This document shows, piece by piece, positions 32,645-41,396 of a stretch of DNA of 64,000 nucleotides. Made by a program: the position numbers and the translations under genes. Below the pieces are notes generated by a model. That model searched no databases and was not told where the DNA came from. It was given only the letters and a program-made list of their open reading frames with translations. The stretch spans positions 1,612,001-1,676,000 of the forward strand of contig NZ_JAQNDK010000003.1 of assembly GCF_028368935.1 (NCBI RefSeq), in the 5' to 3' direction. Source of the DNA: Sorangium aterium (GTDB lineage: Bacteria > Myxococcota_A > Polyangia > Polyangiales > Polyangiaceae). Every line of letters begins with the position of its first letter. The stretch's first letter is position 1.

Positions 32645-34720
32645 CTACAGCTCGATCGCGTAGACGACGCTGCCGAGCGGCATGCGCTGCATGCGCTCCT
32701 CGATCACCCCGCGGAGCGCCTTCCAGGCGCCGGGCTTGTCGACGTACGTCTCGCGCAGGCGCAGCGCGCCGGCCTTGTCGCCGCGCGCCTTGATCCCGAG
32801 CACCGTCCTCGCGAGCGCCTCGGCCGCGGCGGGCAGCTTGTCCGCCTGGATCGAGAAGCACCCCTTGTCCGCGCCGTTCGCCGCGGTCTCGCCGCGGTAG
32901 AAGCCGAGCGCTCCTGCGTCGAGCAGGCTGCCGAGCTGGATCGCGGCGAGCTGGCCGTAAGGACGCGCCTCGCCGCCTGCGGTGTACATCCCCTGCCCCG
33001 CCTGCCCGAGCGCCCAGATCACGTCCCTCACCTCGGACATGCGGGCGAGCGCAGGGTCGAGGACGCCCTTCTGCGCGAGCCAGCCGGTGAAGAAGAGCGC
33101 GCCGGTCTGGGCCTTGAGCTCCTCGAGCATCGAGGCGAGCGGCCCGCCGAAGATCTCGTCGTCGGTCTTGCCCTGCACCTTGTAACCCTGCGCCGGGCCC
33201 AGGTTGTGGGACGCCTCGTGCAGCACCGTCCCGAGCGCGGCCACCGGGCCCTCGAGGGACACGTTCTCCATCGTGGTCTTGCAGAAGAGCGACGCGGCGG
33301 CCTCCCGGAGGGCGGCGCGGCTGTCGTCGTCCTGCAGGAGGTTCACCATGACCACGGTGCGGCCGCGGCCTTCGGTCGCGACCGGCCCCCAGTTCGGCAG
33401 GCTCTGCCCCGACGTCCCGCCGGTCGCGGCGCGCGATTCGCCGGCGTTCAAGAGGATGTCGATGAAGTCGGGCAGGTGGAAAGCGACCTTGCGCGCCTTG
33501 TACGGCGCGCCCGCGAGGCTCGCGAAGGCCGCCTCCATGTCGGACTTCACCGGATCGAGCTTCTTCTGCCAGGTCAGCGACTCCTGGTTGATGCGCGCGA
33601 AGCTCACGTGGAAGCCCGCCTTGCGGCTGCACGGCTCCCAGTAGGTCTCGTCCGGCCCCACGCGCAGGTACCACGCCGAGTTCTCGGCGTTCATCTTCGC
33701 CCAGGGCTCGTCCGCGAGCTCCCAGCGGTTGTCGAGGAACGCCTGCGACGCCGCGAGCAGGTACGCCTTGAAGGCGGCCTCCTTCGGGCTCTGGATCGCC
33801 TCGGCCGCCGCCTTGAGCTCCCGGCTCACCGCCTCCATCTCGGGCTTGTAGGCCTCGCTGTAAGGGACGGCCTTGAGGGCGCCGCGCTCCTCGACCACCA
33901 CGGTGAAGGGGGAGAGGAGCGTCTTCTGATCCGGGCGCGCCTCGAGCGCGGCGCAGAACTTCTTGTCCTGCTGGAGGCGCGCCGGATAGACGCCGGTGAC
34001 GCGAGGCGGCCTGCTCGGCAGCGCGCTGCAGTTCGGATCGTCGCGCGTCCTGGGTTGCTGGCACCAGGGCCCCTGGTTGCGCCAGAACATCGCGCGGCTG
34101 GCGGGGTCGTCGGCCGGGATCTTGTCGGCCATGCCGGCGGAGCCGAGCTGCTTCGCGTGGATCTGCTCGATGAGCTCGGCCACCTTGAGCAGGTGGTCGA
34201 CGACGGCGCGGTCCTCGGCCGACGCGCCGCGGAGGTCGGCCCGGAGGAGCGAGGGGCGGCCGGCCGCGAGCTCCGCGAGGACGGCATCGCGGCGGCGCAC
34301 CTCGGCCTCGTCGAGGCCAGCGCGCAGGTGGCCCTCGGCCTTGACCTTGGTCATCGCCGCATAAGCCGACGTGAACGCCGGGGTGAAGGCCCCGGAGGCG
34401 ACCCAGGCCGGCGCCGGGGAGTGATACCAGAGGGCGGAGACCTCGTCGGGGTCGACGGCGCCCGAGCCGTTGTGGTCCGCGATCCAGAACAGCGGGAGAT
34501 CGAGCTCCACGGCGATGCGGTTGAACTCCAGCCGGGGGATCTGATCGAAGCGCGGGGCCTGGGGCGCGGCCTGGGTGGGTGTGGGCGCAGGAGGAGCGGC
34601 CTGGGGCGGCTCGGCTGGCAGAGGGGGGTGCGGAGCCGAGCAGGCGGTGCCCGCGGCGAGGGCGGCCAGCGCGACGAGCGGGGCGCGGCGGAACGGCGGG
34701 ATCGGGAGGGGGATCTTCAT
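32645..34720 (-). CDS. M49-like zinc peptidase lipoprotein with an EF-hand loop
   Basis: 691 aa. A type II signal peptide ends at C27 (LAALAAGTAC), then a Pro-rich tether. Residues 82-93 are DHNGSGAVDPDE, matching all ligand positions of a canonical EF-hand calcium loop. The zinc site is HEASH (501-505), with EEL at 533-534 as the third ligand, the arrangement of dipeptidyl peptidase III (M49). M49 enzymes normally carry the longer HExxGH; this one has the standard HExxH spacing, like some bacterial relatives. It was probably exported to the envelope and may trim dipeptides from oligopeptides. It is first in a three-gene group with the anchored unknown and the GT39-like enzyme. Confidence 0.78.
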   Translation of the reverse strand: MKIPLPIPPFRRAPLVALAALAAGTACSAPHPPLPAEPPQAAPPAPTPTQAAPQAPRFDQIPRLEFNRIAVELDLPLFWIADHNGSGAVDPDEVSALWYHSPAPAWVASGAFTPAFTSAYAAMTKVKAEGHLRAGLDEAEVRRRDAVLAELAAGRPSLLRADLRGASAEDRAVVDHLLKVAELIEQIHAKQLGSAGMADKIPADDPASRAMFWRNQGPWCQQPRTRDDPNCSALPSRPPRVTGVYPARLQQDKKFCAALEARPDQKTLLSPFTVVVEERGALKAVPYSEAYKPEMEAVSRELKAAAEAIQSPKEAAFKAYLLAASQAFLDNRWELADEPWAKMNAENSAWYLRVGPDETYWEPCSRKAGFHVSFARINQESLTWQKKLDPVKSDMEAAFASLAGAPYKARKVAFHLPDFIDILLNAGESRAATGGTSGQSLPNWGPVATEGRGRTVVMVNLLQDDDSRAALREAAASLFCKTTMENVSLEGPVAALGTVLHEASHNLGPAQGYKVQGKTDDEIFGGPLASMLEELKAQTGALFFTGWLAQKGVLDPALARMSEVRDVIWALGQAGQGMYTAGGEARPYGQLAAIQLGSLLDAGALGFYRGETAANGADKGCFSIQADKLPAAAEALARTVLGIKARGDKAGALRLRETYVDKPGAWKALRGVIEERMQRMPLGSVVYAIEL

Positions 34721-34960
34721 GGCTGGAGCTCCGAGGGGCCCTTGACCTGCGAGGCGCGCGGGACGGCCGGGAGGCCAGCGAGGGCGAGGAGGCGCGCCGC
34801 GAGAGCGCCCGGCGCCCTGGTCGCGCCGCGAGAACGCCTCCCCGCGCGATCGGCCGCCGGACTGCCAGGCACGCGGGAGCGTAGATCAAGGACGCCCGGA
34901 GAGGGGGTGTTTCTGCGCGCTGGTTAGGAAGGAGCGTTAATCAACGACGCGGGAGCGGCC

Positions 34961-36469
34961 TCATGCGGAGGGACGGACGCCTGCCGCCCTGGGCAGCCGC
35001 TGCCCGAAGACGCCTGCCAGGAGCTCCCCCGCGCCGTAGTAACAGAGGTAGCCGGCCAGCGCGAACTTGAGCGGCACGGCCGACGCGGGCAAGAGCAGCA
35101 GGACGAGGCCCGCGACCGTCGAGCCGGCGCCGACGAGGAAAAGCCACCTCGACTCCACCATTCCCTTGAGCACGATCGACGCCGCGACGCGCAGCGCGCC
35201 GGAGATGAACGCAAAGAACCCCACGAGGACCACGAACATCTCGACCATGTGACCGCGACGGAGCACGACGAGGCCTAGAAGGAGGCTCGCCACGCCGCGC
35301 ACGCGGGAGAGGAGACGTCGGATGGGCGGCTCCCGCAACGCACCGACGAGCGACAGGGCGCCGTCGACGAGCGCGTAGGCGGCGAAGGCCGAGACGAGCA
35401 GGCGCCACCCCGCGGAGGAGCCCTGACCGGCGGAGATCGCCAGGGCGCCGGCGCCCACGGAGAGCGCCAGGGCGCCTTGCGCGATGAGGATCCATCGGGA
35501 GCGCTCCGGGCGCGTAGGCTTCGGGAACATCGTCCTCGCGGCGGAGATGGCCGCGGCGACCGGGCTCTTCGTCGCCGAACGTGCGCGATCGGGCTTCGCG
35601 TCCGGGAGCACGAGGGGCATCGCGCGCTCGACGGCGCGACCGTCTTTCCACTCAAGATAGCGGACATGTCCGTCCGGAGAGATGCGAAGGAACGAGTTGA
35701 GAGGCCCGGCCCATGAACCGCTGTTGAAATACCAGTCACCGATGGAGCCTGCCTTGTGGGTGTGCCCGAGGACAGCCACGTCGTAGGCGCCCGTGTCGAG
35801 CTCCGCGCGGACGCCGACCACGTGCTCGCCGAGCCGATCCGGGTTCTGCGCCGGCGTCAATGCCCCGCGGGGGGACCGGTCCCTCTCCGTCACGCGCTGG
35901 CTCATCGTCGCCAGGGTGCGTTTCCAGATCGTCAGTATCGAGTCGCCGAATTTCTCGAGGACGTCCTCCACGCTCTCGCCGCCCTTGAGGAGAGGAGAGC
36001 CGTTCTCGTCCTCGGCGACGCCGGCGAGGATGGAGAACATGCGGCCGAAGCCAGGCTCGTCCCCGGCGTTGAACGGATCGGTCTCGTGCCCGTGGCAGAA
36101 GTGGAACCGCTTGCCGTCGAGCTCCCGGGTGAACGGCGCGCGCATGCACGCGAAGAAGGGGTGATTGAGGAGGTCCGTCTCGATGAAGTGCACGAGATCG
36201 ACGTCATGGTTGCCGGGCACGTAGACGAGCCTCAGCGCGGCGAGCTGGTCGAGGAGCGCCCGCCGCTTCACGAACAGGAGGCTGAGGTTCATCTGCCAGA
36301 GCTCGAAGAGGTCCCCGAGGATGAAGAGCTCGCCCCCCTCGCTGCCCACGTGGTCGAGGAATGCACGCAGCTGCGACGTCTTCTTGCCTGCCTCGAAGTT
36401 GTCGCGCGCGCCGCCGTCACCGATGTGCAGATCGCTGATGACGAAGATATCCCTGGCTGCGCCATCCAT
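34961..36469 (-). CDS. calcineurin-like metallophosphoesterase fused to HdeD-like (DUF308) membrane domain
   Basis: 502 aa. N-terminal phosphoesterase (~1-280): ISDLHIGDGG, ILGDLFELW, VPGNHDVD, FCHGHETDP and LGHTHKAGS supply the dinuclear metal ligands. The GDLFELW form resembles LpxH, the UDP-2,3-diacylglucosamine hydrolase of lipid A synthesis. Residues ~325-485 hold about six hydrophobic segments (GALALSVGAGALAISAG, MFVVLVGFFAFISGALR, GLVLLLLPASAVPLKFALAG) in the pattern of HdeD/DUF308. LpxH itself has no such tail. It is therefore a membrane-tethered phosphoesterase whose substrate may be a lipid or nucleotide. The start ATG has no strong SD but precedes the first conserved strand. Confidence 0.82.
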   Translation of the reverse strand: MDGAARDIFVISDLHIGDGGARDNFEAGKKTSQLRAFLDHVGSEGGELFILGDLFELWQMNLSLLFVKRRALLDQLAALRLVYVPGNHDVDLVHFIETDLLNHPFFACMRAPFTRELDGKRFHFCHGHETDPFNAGDEPGFGRMFSILAGVAEDENGSPLLKGGESVEDVLEKFGDSILTIWKRTLATMSQRVTERDRSPRGALTPAQNPDRLGEHVVGVRAELDTGAYDVAVLGHTHKAGSIGDWYFNSGSWAGPLNSFLRISPDGHVRYLEWKDGRAVERAMPLVLPDAKPDRARSATKSPVAAAISAARTMFPKPTRPERSRWILIAQGALALSVGAGALAISAGQGSSAGWRLLVSAFAAYALVDGALSLVGALREPPIRRLLSRVRGVASLLLGLVVLRRGHMVEMFVVLVGFFAFISGALRVAASIVLKGMVESRWLFLVGAGSTVAGLVLLLLPASAVPLKFALAGYLCYYGAGELLAGVFGQRLPRAAGVRPSA

Positions 36470-36601
36470 TGCCCTGCTCCAGGGTGGAGCGATCCCGCCA
36501 TGAGCGGCGGCCGCGTCCCCCGCCCCGCGTGCGTCGCAAGCCGCGTGCCGCGACGATCCGCAGGAGGGCGAGCGCCGGTCGAGCGGACGGCGCGGCCAGC
36601 A

Positions 36602-36637
36602 GCGATGCGCCCGCCGGCAGCGATGCGCCCGCCGGCT
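36602..36637. repeat. two 18-bp tandem repeats
   Basis: GCGATGCGCCCGCCGGCA is followed directly by GCGATGCGCCCGCCGGCT in the intergenic stretch between the metallophosphoesterase and serine-hydrolase genes. Confidence 0.7.
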
Positions 36638-36651
36638 CGCCGCCGCTCGGA

Positions 36652-36721
36652 GCGCGCGAGCGCCCCCGGGCGGTCACTCGCACAGGGCGCGCGAGCGCCC
36701 CCGAGCGATCACTCGCACAGG
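36652..36721. repeat. 35-bp tandem duplication at the 3' end of the serine-hydrolase gene
   Basis: Two 35-bp copies (36652-36686 and 36687-36721) differ at two bases. The second contains the true stop and the last codons of the gene (LCE-stop). The first is a non-coding copy just beyond it. Confidence 0.75.
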
Positions 36722-38178
36722 GCGGTATCGACGAGGTCGAGGACGTCCATGTACGCCTGCTCGGCGCCCTCTTCGCCGTAGAGGAAGTACGGCAGCACCG
36801 TGATCGCCACGGTGACGGCGCGGCCGTCGTCGGTGACGCCGCCGCGGGTGTGGTAGCCGGGGATGTCGCCGCCGTGGCCCCAGACGAGGCCACCGCAGCT
36901 CAGCGGGGTGCTGACCACGCCGAGACCGTACCGAGCGCCGGGCCACATGGCGGGGGCGTCGACCGTGGTGCGGAGCTCCTCCAGCTGCGCCGGCTCGAGG
37001 AGCTCGCCGCCGAAGAGGGCGGTATAGAATCGGTTGAGGCCGCTCGGGGTCGCGATCACCTGTCCGGCGGCCCATCCCCATCCCGGGTCGAGCTCGGTGA
37101 TGTCTTGCAGCGGCTCACGGGGCACGTCCGTGTGATAGCCCTTTGGATGGCACCCGCGGATGCCCTGCTCGCCGACGCCGGGGAGGTAGGTGTGGCGCAG
37201 CCCGATTCGCTCGATGATCCGGCGCGTGATCTCCTCGTTCAGAGGGCGTCCGGTGACCTTCTCGATGATCATGCCCGCGAGAACATAGTTGGTGTTGCTG
37301 TACGCCCATTCGGAGCCGGGGGTCTTCCCCGGCTGCGCCAGCGCCATGTCCAGCAGCGCGTGGGGATCGAAGTAGGTGTGCTGGAGCTTGAAGACGCCCT
37401 CGGCCAGGAGCACATCGTCGTAGTCGGGCAGCCCGCTCGTGTGCTGCAGGAGCTGCCGCACCGTGATCTCGCGGCCGTCGATGCCGTCGCCGCGCACGAG
37501 GTCCGGCAGGTAAGTCTCGATCGGCGCGTCGAGGTCGACCTCGCCCTCGCCGACGAGCTGGAGGACGACCACCGCGGTGAAGCTCTTGCTGCTGCTGCCG
37601 ATGCGCACTTGCCCGTCGACAGGCACTTTCGCCTCGGTCTCCAGGTCGCCGACACCTGAGGTGTAGTGACGGGTCTGCCCGTCGCGATCACCGACCGCGA
37701 CCAGGACAGCGGGGAACTCGAGGTCGCCCACGAGATGATCGGCGCCTTGCTGCACCGGATCGTCGGGATCGGTGTTGGCGCCGTTCGTGGAACCATCGGT
37801 GCACTCGCCCGACGGATCGCCTCCGCAGCCGCTGCCGGCATCCTGGCCGCCACTGCCGGCGCCTTGACCGCCGCTGCCGGCATCCTGACCGCCGCTGCCG
37901 GCGTCCTGACTGCCGCTGCCGGCGTCCTGACTGCCGCTGCCGGCGTCCTGACCGCCGCTGCCGGCGTCCTGACCGCCGCTGCCGGCCTCTCCGCCCACGC
38001 CGGTGCCGCCGCCCGTGTTCTCCGGCGTCCCACCGGCGTCGGAGCAGCCCGCGAGCAGGGCCGAGGATCCGAGCAGCGCCGAGACGAGGACCATCGAAAA
38101 GACGTTTCGCAAGCTCATCGCTGCTGCGCTGGCAGCCGGGGCTCTCAGAGAAGTGAAATGACGGTGCAGAGATCTCAT
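36709..38178 (-). CDS. serine hydrolase lipoprotein (beta-lactamase class C/DD-peptidase fold), paralogue 1
   Basis: 489 aa; CAGGAG 7 nt before the ATG supports the start. A lipoprotein signal ends in SSALLAGC, followed by a seven-copy heptad linker (GSGGQDA and variants). The catalytic domain has SSSK (SxxK, ~195), YSNTN (YxN, ~293) and WGHGGDIPG in place of KTG, the pattern of class C-like esterases, DD-peptidases and D-aminopeptidases. It probably sits on the cell surface. No transpeptidation or antibiotic role can be inferred without the KTG motif context. It is a tandem paralogue of the next gene, with shared promoter-proximal sequence. Confidence 0.86.
   Translation of the reverse strand: MRSLHRHFTSLRAPAASAAAMSLRNVFSMVLVSALLGSSALLAGCSDAGGTPENTGGGTGVGGEAGSGGQDAGSGGQDAGSGSQDAGSGSQDAGSGGQDAGSGGQGAGSGGQDAGSGCGGDPSGECTDGSTNGANTDPDDPVQQGADHLVGDLEFPAVLVAVGDRDGQTRHYTSGVGDLETEAKVPVDGQVRIGSSSKSFTAVVVLQLVGEGEVDLDAPIETYLPDLVRGDGIDGREITVRQLLQHTSGLPDYDDVLLAEGVFKLQHTYFDPHALLDMALAQPGKTPGSEWAYSNTNYVLAGMIIEKVTGRPLNEEITRRIIERIGLRHTYLPGVGEQGIRGCHPKGYHTDVPREPLQDITELDPGWGWAAGQVIATPSGLNRFYTALFGGELLEPAQLEELRTTVDAPAMWPGARYGLGVVSTPLSCGGLVWGHGGDIPGYHTRGGVTDDGRAVTVAITVLPYFLYGEEGAEQAYMDVLDLVDTALCE
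37837..37986 (-). repeat. 21-bp minisatellite coding for the GSGGQDA linker
   Basis: Seven 21-bp units encode AGSGGQD variants (two GSGSQDA, one GSGGQGA). The linker lies directly after the lipid anchor, so copy-number change would alter reach from the membrane without breaking the frame. Confidence 0.8.
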
Positions 38179-38318
38179 GATCGGCTCCTGGTCGCGTGCG
38201 GGCGCCCTCTGTTCGTCGCCGCGAGCCGGCGGCTTGCGCCACCGGGCCTCGCTGCGTTCATCGGAGAGCGCCCCTCGTTTTCGTAACGCTGTTCCCGGAC
38301 TCGTGAGGTTCGTTCATG
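38179..38318. repeat. duplicated upstream region, copy 1
   Basis: Upstream DNA of paralogue 1 shares blocks with that of paralogue 2 (39828-39976): ATGATCGGCTCCTGGTCG, an AACCGGCGGCT-like block and CCCGGACTCG followed by a GTTCA block. This indicates that promoter and gene were duplicated together. Confidence 0.55.
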
Positions 38319-38405
38319 CCTCCAGCGAGCCCGTCCTCAAAACTCGGCATGTGGATCCTGCCGACACCGCTGTCGTGACCACCGGCCTGGGAGCGGGCCC
38401 GGGGC

Positions 38406-39827
38406 TCACTCGCACAGCGCGGCTTCGGAGAGCGCGAGGACGTTGGCGTACGCGGCGTAGGCCTCCTCGCGGGTGTGGACGCTCGGCACGGCCGAGGGCA
38501 GCGCCGTGACGGCGACGGTGACGGCGCGGCCGTCCTCGGTGACGCCGCCGCTGGTCTCGTAGCCGAAGATGTCGCCGCCGTGGCCCCAGAGGACGCCGCC
38601 GCAGCTCAGCGGGCTACTGCTCAGACCGAGCCCGTACCGGTAGCCGGGCCACATGGCGGAAGCGTCCACGGTCGTACGCATTTCCTCGAGCTGCGCCGCA
38701 TCGAGCAGCTCGCCGCCGAGCAGGGCGGAGAAGAAGCGGTTCACGTCGCTCGGCGTGGAGATGATGTTCCCGGCGGCCCCCGCCTGGGACGGGTCGAGTT
38801 CCGTGACGTCGCGCAGCGGCTCACCGAGCGCCGCGTGATAACCCCTGGGATGGCACCCCCGGATGCCCTGCTCGCCGACGTCGGGGATATAGGTGCTGCG
38901 CAGCCCGATGCGCTCGATGACCCGGCGTGTGATCTCCTCGGCCAGAGGGCGGCCGGTGACCCTCTCGACGAGCAAGCCGGCGACGATGTAGTTCGTGTTG
39001 CTGTACGCCCATTCGGCGCCAGGGGCGAACGTCGCCGGCTGCGTCAGCGCCAGGTCGAGCAGGGCGCGGGGCTGGAAATAGGTGTGCAGGACCTCGAAGA
39101 CGTCCTCGCCCAGGGCCAGCCCGACGTAATCGGGCAGGCCGCTCGTGTGCTGCAGCAGCTGGCGCACCGTGATCTCGCGCCCGTCGATGCCGTCGCCGCG
39201 GACGAGATCCGGCAGGTACGTCTCGATCGGCGCGTCGAGGTCGACCTTGCCCTCGCCGACGAGCTGCAGGACGACCACCGCGGTGAAGGGCTTGCTGTTG
39301 CTGCCGATGCGCACCCGCCCGTCGACAGGCACGCTCGCACCGGTCTCCAGGTCGCCGACACCGGCGGTGTAGTGACGGGTCTGCCCGTCGCGGTCACCGA
39401 CGGCGACCAGGACGGCGGGGAACTTGTCGTCGCGCACCAGGCGGTCCGCGCCTTGCTGCACAATGTCGTCGGGATCCATGTTGGCGTGGAGGGTGGGATC
39501 GCCGGTGCACTCGCCTGACGGTTTTCCTCCGCCTCCGCCTCCGCCGCTGCCGCTGCCGCTGCCGCTGCCGCTGCCGCTGCCGGCGTCGTCGCCGCCACCG
39601 CCGCTCTCGTCTCCCCCTGCACCGCTCTCGGCGCCGCTGCCGCCCGCGCCGCTTGCGGCGTGCGTCGTCGCCGGCGCCCCGCTGCCGTCGGAGCAGCCCG
39701 CAAGCAGGGCTGAAGACCCGAGCAGCGCCGAGACGAGGACCGTCGAGAGCACGCTTCGCATACGCATGGTTGCTGCGCGGGCGGCCGGTGTTCTCGGGGA
39801 AGCGAAGCGATGGTGCGGAGATTTCAT
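38406..39827 (-). CDS. serine hydrolase lipoprotein, paralogue 2
   Basis: 473 aa, same layout as its neighbour: SD CAGGAG, signal with SSALLAGC, then a linker that here is (Gly-Ser)n and poly-Gly. The catalytic domain carries SNSK (SxxK), YSNTN and WGHGGDIFG. Large blocks are identical to paralogue 1 (VLVAVGDRDGQTRHYT, YLPDLVRGDGIDGREI), so this is a recent tandem duplication. The C-terminus is again LCE. The two differ mainly in linker and surface loops. The role is probably hydrolysis of a peptidoglycan or ester substrate at the surface. Confidence 0.86.
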   Translation of the reverse strand: MKSPHHRFASPRTPAARAATMRMRSVLSTVLVSALLGSSALLAGCSDGSGAPATTHAASGAGGSGAESGAGGDESGGGGDDAGSGSGSGSGSGSGGGGGGGKPSGECTGDPTLHANMDPDDIVQQGADRLVRDDKFPAVLVAVGDRDGQTRHYTAGVGDLETGASVPVDGRVRIGSNSKPFTAVVVLQLVGEGKVDLDAPIETYLPDLVRGDGIDGREITVRQLLQHTSGLPDYVGLALGEDVFEVLHTYFQPRALLDLALTQPATFAPGAEWAYSNTNYIVAGLLVERVTGRPLAEEITRRVIERIGLRSTYIPDVGEQGIRGCHPRGYHAALGEPLRDVTELDPSQAGAAGNIISTPSDVNRFFSALLGGELLDAAQLEEMRTTVDASAMWPGYRYGLGLSSSPLSCGGVLWGHGGDIFGYETSGGVTEDGRAVTVAVTALPSAVPSVHTREEAYAAYANVLALSEAALCE

Positions 39828-40237
39828 GATCGGCTCCTGGTCGTGTACCGGCTCCCTCGAATGACCGTCGCGAACCGGCGGCTCACGCCCCCGGGCATCG
39901 CCACGTTGCTCGAAGCGCGCCGCTCGATTTCGGAGCTCTGTGCCCGGACTCGGAAGGATCGTTCACGTCCGGAGGCGAAATTTCTCTCCAGGACGCCGTC
40001 GATGGCGTGTGAGGGACGTTGGAACGCCCTCGGCGCCGTCGCGCATCACCACGGCAGGTTCCACGTCGACCTCGCCGCAGCGGGAGGGCGGGTGGTCGTG
40101 TTCCGTCACCGTCACCTCATGAACGGCGAGATACGCATGGTGTCACTCCGGATGCCCTGCTCTCAACGGGAGGACGCACGTAGTGTCACCCGGCAGGACG
40201 CCGCGGCGGTGGAGGAAGCTCATCACCAATACTGGAG
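39828..40237. other. 410-bp region without a supported gene
   Basis: The first ~150 bp resemble the upstream region of serine-hydrolase paralogue 1. The rest has one short plus-strand frame containing FHVDLAAAGGRVVVFRHR, which looks like a possible degraded remnant but has no supporting start or family. Confidence 0.45.
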
Positions 40238-40831
40238 TCACCCCTCCACCTCCGTCGCGACCTGGGCGAGCGGGTCCCGGTAAACCTCGTCGACCGACAG
40301 AGCGCACCCGATCGCCTCGAGGTGCACGCCCTCTCCCGCGCGGGCCTCCCGGAGCGTCCACGAGTCGTCCTCGTTGCGGTGAAACACCTCGATGCGCTGC
40401 TCGTGCTGCGAGACGAGCACGTACTCCCGGAGCGAGGGGATCCGCCGGTAGTGCGCGAACTTCTGCCCACGGTCGTAGGCCTCCGAGCTCTCGGAGAGGA
40501 CCTCGACCAGAACGATCGGGTTAAGAGCTGCGTCCTTGTCCTCGAGATCGCACTCGAGCCTCCCGCAAACGACGCTGACGTCAGAGTACGTGGAGAGCCC
40601 GGTCGCCTGGACCCGGACGCGCAGATCAGCGGAGTAGACCGCGCAGGGCCGCTCGCGGAGCTGCGCCCGGAGTTCCGCGATCACGTTCGCGCACAGGCGC
40701 GCGTGCTCCGGCGTTCCACCGGCCATCGCGAAGATCTCGCCGTTCCGGAACTCGTGCTTCGTCGGGCTCGCCCGCTCCTGCTCGAGATACTCGGCGTATG
40801 TCCAGACGATCCCGCGCGCCGGCTCGTTCAT
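40238..40831 (-). CDS. Uma2-family PD-(D/E)xK endonuclease-like protein
   Basis: 197 aa from the ATG at 40831; a longer frame would run through the divergent gene's promoter. Features of Uma2 (DUF820) are YLEQERASPTKHEFRNGEI, STYSDVSVVCG with the active-site Asp, IVLVEVLSESSEAYDRGQKF with the Glu and Lys, and REYVLVSQ. These small nucleases are very common in cyanobacteria and myxobacteria, and their role is unclear; restriction of foreign DNA is suspected. It is divergent from the SRPBCC gene, with only ~49 bp between starts. Confidence 0.85.
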   Translation of the reverse strand: MNEPARGIVWTYAEYLEQERASPTKHEFRNGEIFAMAGGTPEHARLCANVIAELRAQLRERPCAVYSADLRVRVQATGLSTYSDVSVVCGRLECDLEDKDAALNPIVLVEVLSESSEAYDRGQKFAHYRRIPSLREYVLVSQHEQRIEVFHRNEDDSWTLREARAGEGVHLEAIGCALSVDEVYRDPLAQVATEVEG

Positions 40832-40880
40832 GGTCCCGCAATATGCCACGCCAGCGCGTCGCGACCCTATGCTCGGCGCC

Positions 40881-41369
40881 ATGCCCACGATCCAGAGCAC
40901 CGCCGAGATCGACACCGCCTGCGACGCGCTCTTCGCGCTGTCCCAGGACTACGATCTCCGGCTCGAGTGGGACCCGTTCCTCCGCGAGATGCGCTACCGC
41001 GACGGCGCGACCGAGCCCGCCGTCGGCGTGCGGGTGTGGGTGCGGGCGAAGAACGGGCTGTCCATGGAGGCCCGTTACATCACCCTGAACCCGCCGGAGC
41101 AGGTGGCCATCACCATGGTCGAGGGGCCGCGGATCTTCCGCCAGTTCTCGGGCGCGTGGCTCTTCAAGGCGCTGTCCCCGCAGCGGACCCGCGTCACGTT
41201 CCGCTACAACTTCACCGCGCGCCCGCAGGTCCTCGCCCCGGTGCTGGAGCCGGTGATGGCGGCCGTGCTGAAGCGCGACATCGAGCAGCGCCTCGCCGGG
41301 CTCAAGCAGAGCGCCGAGACGACGGACATCCTGCAGCGGCTGCCGCGGCGCGGCCCGGCAACCGTCTGA
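40881..41369 (+). CDS. SRPBCC-family (START-like) protein
   Basis: 162 aa from the ATG at 40881; an in-frame ATG at 40869 would add four residues. It opens with IQSTAEIDTACDALFALSQDY, the first strand and helices of a polyketide cyclase/START-like fold. Alternating strands follow (VRVWVRAKNGLSMEARYIT, RTRVTFRYNFTARPQ) and a long C-terminal helix (VLEPVMAAVLKRDIEQRLAGLK) closes the pocket. The family binds hydrophobic ligands, and many members have no enzyme activity. The ligand is unknown. Confidence 0.82.
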   Translation: MPTIQSTAEIDTACDALFALSQDYDLRLEWDPFLREMRYRDGATEPAVGVRVWVRAKNGLSMEARYITLNPPEQVAITMVEGPRIFRQFSGAWLFKALSPQRTRVTFRYNFTARPQVLAPVLEPVMAAVLKRDIEQRLAGLKQSAETTDILQRLPRRGPATV

Positions 41370-41396
41370 CGCGCGGCAAGGCCGCGCTGCAGGAGC

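Noticed and set aside
37837..37986. Possible CRISPR-like array
   Set aside because: The 21-bp repeats are contiguous, in frame and encode a GSGGQDA linker; there are no spacers or cas genes.
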